Origin: Andrena cerasifolii
Taxonomy: Eukaryota > Arthropoda > Insecta > Hymenoptera > Andrenidae
Reading direction: 5' to 3'
Assembly: GCF_050908995.1 (NCBI RefSeq)
Contig: NC_135121.1
Span: forward strand, 16,864,001-16,928,000
DNA length: 64,000 bases
Shown here: piece after piece, positions 60,501 to 64,000 of the stretch
How the letters are laid out: the number at the start of each line of letters is the position of its first letter
Numbering within the stretch: the first letter of the stretch is position 1
Notes under the pieces: generated by a model
What the model was told of the DNA's origin: nothing
Seen by the model: the letters and a program-made list of their open reading frames with translations, nothing else
The model's database searches: none
Position numbers and translations under genes: made by a program

Positions 60501-60636
60501 ACTTAGAAGAACCCTGTCGTCTGTGGAACTTCGAAGAGCAGCGCGCAAACCGTGGCGTAGATTACCAGCTCCTCTGCACCCTCCTCATCCACAGAGAGCA
60601 GTACGCGGTGATGACATGGTCGTCATCTTGGACTGA
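52148..60636 (+). CDS. MTA1-like: Metastasis-associated protein (MTA1-like), NuRD complex subunit
   Basis: Scaffold that activates HDAC1/2 and links them to the NuRD chromatin remodeller in the nucleus. Twelve exons: 52148-52175, 53146-53213, 53428-53521, 55963(or 55996)-56229, 57553-57804, 57884-58155, 58237-58425, 58502-58924, 59005-59605, 59682-59831, 60143-60401, 60498-60636. They join in phase to 913 residues, or 824 without exon 4. Domains: BAH (MYRVGDYVYFETSSTSPYQI..., interrupted by exon 4, resuming KHRELFLSRQVETMPATHIR), ELM2 from EIRVGSRYQAD, SANT (EWSASEANLFEEALDKYGKD), a GATA-type finger CESC...CRLC (about 493-515), and a C2H2-like finger HRCSIPSCGKEFKLKAHLSR (about 563-582). The tail has RSAFYLRTSALARTARRLC and VISWMDAPDDVYFRA, both family features. 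A polyadenylation signal AATAAA lies near 61473. Confidence 0.95.
52290..52530 (+). repeat. Polypyrimidine tract in MTA1-like intron 1
   Basis: C/T-rich plus strand with a C9 run near 52494-52502 and several CCCTCC clusters. The reverse strand is G-rich and could form quadruplexes. It is non-coding intron sequence, although ORFs run through it. Confidence 0.65.
54440..54740 (+). repeat. (CT)n microsatellite and G-rich block in MTA1-like intron 3
   Basis: CTCTCT runs lie at about 54450-54510 and are interspersed with CTGTCT. They are followed at about 54558-54660 by repeated GGGGGT/GGGGTGG runs with quadruplex potential, then C-rich sequence at 54665-54750. Non-coding. Confidence 0.75.
55963..56229 (+). 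other. Phase-symmetric candidate cassette exon (exon 4) of MTA1-like
   Basis: Both ends fall in phase 1, so it can be skipped without a frameshift. The core reads KMKNGRVGSMVQIAVASAEQ, followed by Gln/Ser/Lys-rich sequence. The acceptor is uncertain: the AG at 55962 has a better pyrimidine tract, and the AG at 55995 also fits the phase. It would insert about 78-89 residues into the BAH region. Donor GTGAGTGAG at 56230 is strong. Confidence 0.7.
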
Positions 60637-60896
60637 ATCGATAATACAATCAATCAGGCAAACTGATAGAACCGTTAGTTCGCCGCGAGATGGGAACCAT
60701 GCTGTTATTGTAATTTTAATGGCCAGAGTGTGATCACAGTGAAGATATCCCAGCTTTATGTATCGTCATTGGCAGCTCTGGACGTTGAGCAAGGACTAAT
60801 CGCTGTTTGGAATTCTTGTCAATGATTCCCGAGACAGCAGTTCGCCGAAACCGAAGGCCTCGCTTAACCGAATTTGGATGTTGCACTGACATGGCT

Positions 60897-60928
<32 letters not shown>

Positions 60929-61755
60929 AAGAGAGAGCGAGAGCGAGAGCGAGAGAAAAAAAAATTATACATATACTTCACGTGTATGGGACGAAGGAAG
61001 GAGACTGCTCTGGAACGAACATTCATCGAATCTTAAAAGAAGAAAAAAAATGAAGAGGAACGAAAAGAAGGAATCAAGTCATTCACCGTGAAAACATGAT
61101 TTTCTATTCGTATTAATTAATTATTGTTGTTATTAATAATAATTATTAATAATTGAATGTACATATACGTCATACCACACATTCATACATGCATAGCCAG
61201 GCAACACAAAGTGTCCAACGAGTGCTGGACACGAGTTCTACATCGGTTAAAAGAAAATTGGCTCATACCACGCGCATCAGCTCACGAGAAATGTTACGGC
61301 CGTGCGCGTAACAGAGACGCGAGAGAGTGTGTGAGAGAGAAAGAGAGCGCGTGAAAGGGGGGAGAGAAAGAGAGAGTGAGAGAAAGGTACGTGCGGGAGA
61401 AAGAAAGAAAGAATGCTCATTGTGAATATTTTTATTAAATTTTCAAGTTTGATGACTTCCGTCGCAACAATTAATAAATAAACATAAGCATAAGTGGAAG
61501 AATGCACTGGTCCTTTTTCCGCTCGATCCAACTTCGTTTCACGCTCAAGACTTACATAGGCATTTATATTTCTATTATAATTTTATTTATAATGATAAAT
61601 ACGTAAATTATTTTCTCCTTTTCTAAACTATTAATCCTTATATATGGTACTCTTTATATTATTTATGGCGGTACGATAATTAGTAAAATTGCTGTTGTTT
61701 TCTTTACCTTTATCAGATTAAAATTTGCTCCGCGTGAGTTTTTGAAATCGACGAA
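60637..61755. other. MTA1-like 3' UTR and SF3B2 promoter
   Basis: Contains (GA)n at about 60898-60958 and GA-rich sequence at 61310-61415, then AATAAA at 61473-61478 as a candidate MTA1-like polyadenylation signal. The rest up to 61755 is AT-rich and probably holds the SF3B2 promoter. Confidence 0.6.
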
Positions 61756-61932
61756 ATGGCGGGAAATTTATATCGATGGGGGGAAGTCGAACTCTTATCG
61801 AGAGTGATCGAGAGGTCGATAGTATATTTGTGGGAATCTGGGACCTCTGGTGGCGCAGTAGCGAACTGTGCACTGATTGGCACTGATCCGTGCAAATGGC
61901 GAAGCGTACGGGGATGTAATAGTAACAATAAC

Positions 61933-64000
61933 ATGGAGAATATGCCTGGAAATGAGGTTAGTTTTATTTTCATTTACGAGCAGGGGTATGTCATTTATAT
62001 TATAGGTCCCATAGCATCGAAGTACATATCTATAAATGGCTGTTGCAAACTGTTATCACAGTTCTGTTTAATCATTTGTATCGATCTCTTCGGAACTTCT
62101 GACTGAAATTCATTACATGTTTTTGGCTATTGACTGTTAATGTTTCTCATTTATCAATTCTAAACACAGAATCAAAAAATGGCACATCAGATACCACCTA
62201 TGATGAGCTTGGGTCCAAACAGTACCCTTGGAGTCCCAGGAATAGATCCCCCTAAAACGTTACCCAGCTTGTTGAGCTTAAAAGTGAGCCCACCGAGCGA
62301 ACTACAAAATCCTAATTCATCGGATGACGGCGGAAGAGACCCGGACAACGATTCGATGAAGCTACCCGCAGCTTTGGAGCAAGCACTGGCTTTTAAAACT
62401 GAGAGGGCTAAGGAAGTAGGAGCAGACCCTAACGATATAGGTTCTTTAGGAAAGTCACCTAATCACGAAGCCGGAGGCGACGAAGCGTCTCAGTTAGACG
62501 ATGTTATAATCGAACCCGAATCTACAGAAAAGACAGACGCGAAAGGCAATAAGACAAAGAAGAAGAAGAAGAAAAAGAGGAGGAAGCACACAGCGGGAAA
62601 AGAATCGGAGAGTAAAAAGGACAATATAGAGAACTCGAAACCGAAAAATGATTTGCCGGAAATTGAGTACATTCAGGAGATTCCAAGCGTTAATGACTTG
62701 GAGCCGATGTATCGTCAGTTCGCTAGAATTTTCGAAGCATTTAAGTTAACCGAACCCGAACCTAAAGCCACCGAAGCGGACAAAGGCGAACCAATAGGAC
62801 AGTATCCACCAGTGGCGAATCTACAAACGACTGGTACGATACCCAGCAAAGTGCCGCCGCTGGATGATTTTGACGACGATGCGAATAATCCGCAGCAACA
62901 GCAAGGCGGAGGGGAGAACGGTGCTCCGCGTCTTTCCAAGAGGAAGTTAAAGAGATTGACGCGTTTGAGCGTCGCGGAATTGAAGCAACTTGTAGGACGT
63001 CCCGACGTCGTGGAGATGCATGACGTTACCGCCAGAGATCCGAAGCTCCTTGTACAGCTAAAAGCTCATCGTAATACAGTACCCGTTCCGAGGCACTGGT
63101 GTTTCAAAAGGAAATATTTGCAGGGCAAACGTGGTATAGAGAAGCCTCCTTTCGATCTGCCAGATTTTATAAAACGCACAGGCATCACAGAGATGAGGGC
63201 GAGTCTTCAAGAGAGAGATGATACGCGGACGTTGAAAGCTAAGATGCGGGAGAGGGCCAGGCCCAAGCTTGGCAAGATAGACATTGACTACCAAAAATTA
63301 CACGACGCGTTCTTCAAGTGGCAGACTAAACCTCGTATGACAATTCATGGTGACCTTTATTACGAGGGGAAAGAATTCGAAACGCGTTTGAAAGAGAAGA
63401 AGCCTGGAGAGTTGTCTGATGAACTACGCACCGCGCTTGGTATGCCAGTGGGACCTAATTGTCACAAGGTACCACCACCGTGGCTCATCGCTATGCAACG
63501 TTATGGGCCGCCACCTAGCTATCCGAACTTAAAGATACCTGGCTTGAACGCGCCCATCCCGGAGGGATGCGCGTTTGGTTATCACGCTGGCGGTTGGGGA
63601 AAGCCTCCGGTGGATGAAACAGGAAGGCCCTTGTACGGAGATGTGTTCGGTATATCCCGCACTCCGGGTGGAGATGCCATGGACGAAGAAATTGACAGAG
63701 GCATGTGGGGCGAGCCTGAATCAGAATCTTCTGGAGACGAAGATGAGGATGAGGACGCGGAGGAAGGTGGTGAAGGCGAAGGGGAAGGGAAGGAAGGAGA
63801 GGGAGATGCCAGCGGCTTGGTTACGCCCGGCGCGGAAGGCTTAATAACACCAAGTGGAATCACATCGATCCCTGCAGGATTGGAAACTCCAGAGACGATT
63901 GAATTGAGGAAAAAGAAGATCGAAAGTGAAATGGAAGGAGGGGATACGCCTGCTTTGTACACAGTATTGCAAGAACGACGAACAGAAGGTCTCGGAGCAA
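61933..64000 (+). CDS. SF3B2: Splicing factor 3B subunit 2 (SF3B2/SAP145), truncated by window end
   Basis: Component of the SF3b complex of U2 snRNP. It contacts pre-mRNA near the branch site and binds SF3B4. Exons 61933-61956 and 62170 onward, open to the window end (about 618 residues visible; human 895). The start chosen is ATG at 61933 (MENMPGNE, AACATGG context). An in-frame ATG at 61756 would add 59 unrelated residues. After a Lys-rich nuclear-signal-like tract (KKKKKKRRK) come the DUF382 region (VAELKQLVGRPDVVEMHDVT, VPVPRHWCFKRKYLQGKRG, KIDIDYQKLHDAFFKWQTKP) and the PSP region (KPGELSDELRTALGMPVGPN, PPPWLIAMQRYGPPPSYPNL), then an acidic stretch and ETPETIELRKKK. The SAP domain at the N-terminus of the human protein is not seen here. 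Confidence 0.95.

Overview
This is nuclear DNA of an animal, most likely an insect and plausibly a hymenopteran (ant, bee or wasp). The evidence is short GT-AG introns (about 60-75 nt), dense CpG-rich intergenic DNA alternating with AT-rich repeats, a Hairless gene (an arthropod Notch co-repressor), and a repeat fauna of PIF/Harbinger, Tc1/mariner, hAT, TTAA-flanked and Helitron-like elements. The order is an inference from general character, not from an alignment. There are no operons, ribosome binding sites or CRISPR arrays.

Layout. Positions 1-36 kb hold no host protein-coding gene I can support. They are a graveyard of mobile elements and fold-back repeats set in CpG-rich, low-complexity spacer. 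The main elements are TTAA-flanked palindromes (0.5-1.2 kb and 2.7-3.4 kb), a 400-bp Harbinger MITE (3.46-3.86 kb), a Helitron-like element (6.5-6.7 kb), an inverted 18-bp minisatellite (7.5-9.05 kb), a hAT element nested in a GC-rich inverted-repeat element (11.4-14.3 kb), and a palindrome with an inner fold-back (15.9-16.9 kb). They continue with a palindromic double Tc1-like element (19.0-20.7 kb), a 1.6-kb PIF/Harbinger element with perfect ends (21.87-23.5 kb), a small TTAA MITE (26.3-26.6 kb), a fold-back (26.8-27.6 kb), a nested 2.1-kb palindrome with 30-bp satellites (28.3-30.5 kb) and a third small TTAA MITE (31.1-31.35 kb). Some CpG-rich stretches (9.9-11.4 kb, 31.5-33.8 kb) could be promoters or 5' UTRs of genes outside the window.

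Positions 36-64 kb are gene-dense. In order: DRC7 (+, nexin-dynein regulatory complex); FRMD8/Bili (-, FERM protein), convergent with DRC7; eIF4A-III (-, exon junction complex helicase); MAD2L1BP/p31comet (+), divergent from eIF4A-III; a four-TM protein (-); Hairless (+); an MTA1-like NuRD subunit (+, about 8.5 kb, 12 exons); and SF3B2 (+, cut by the window end). All were rebuilt exon by exon from splice sites and reading phase. They are unrelated housekeeping or developmental genes with no sign of shared function beyond adjacency.

The most unusual material is the repeat architecture. A Harbinger element and its deletion-derived MITE occur in the same window. A palindromic Tc1-like element is built from two opposed 5'-truncated transposase copies. 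A three-level nested palindrome carries 30-bp satellites on both arms. DRC7 needs a GC-AG intron to keep its frame. I found no convincing new enzymatic or defence system.
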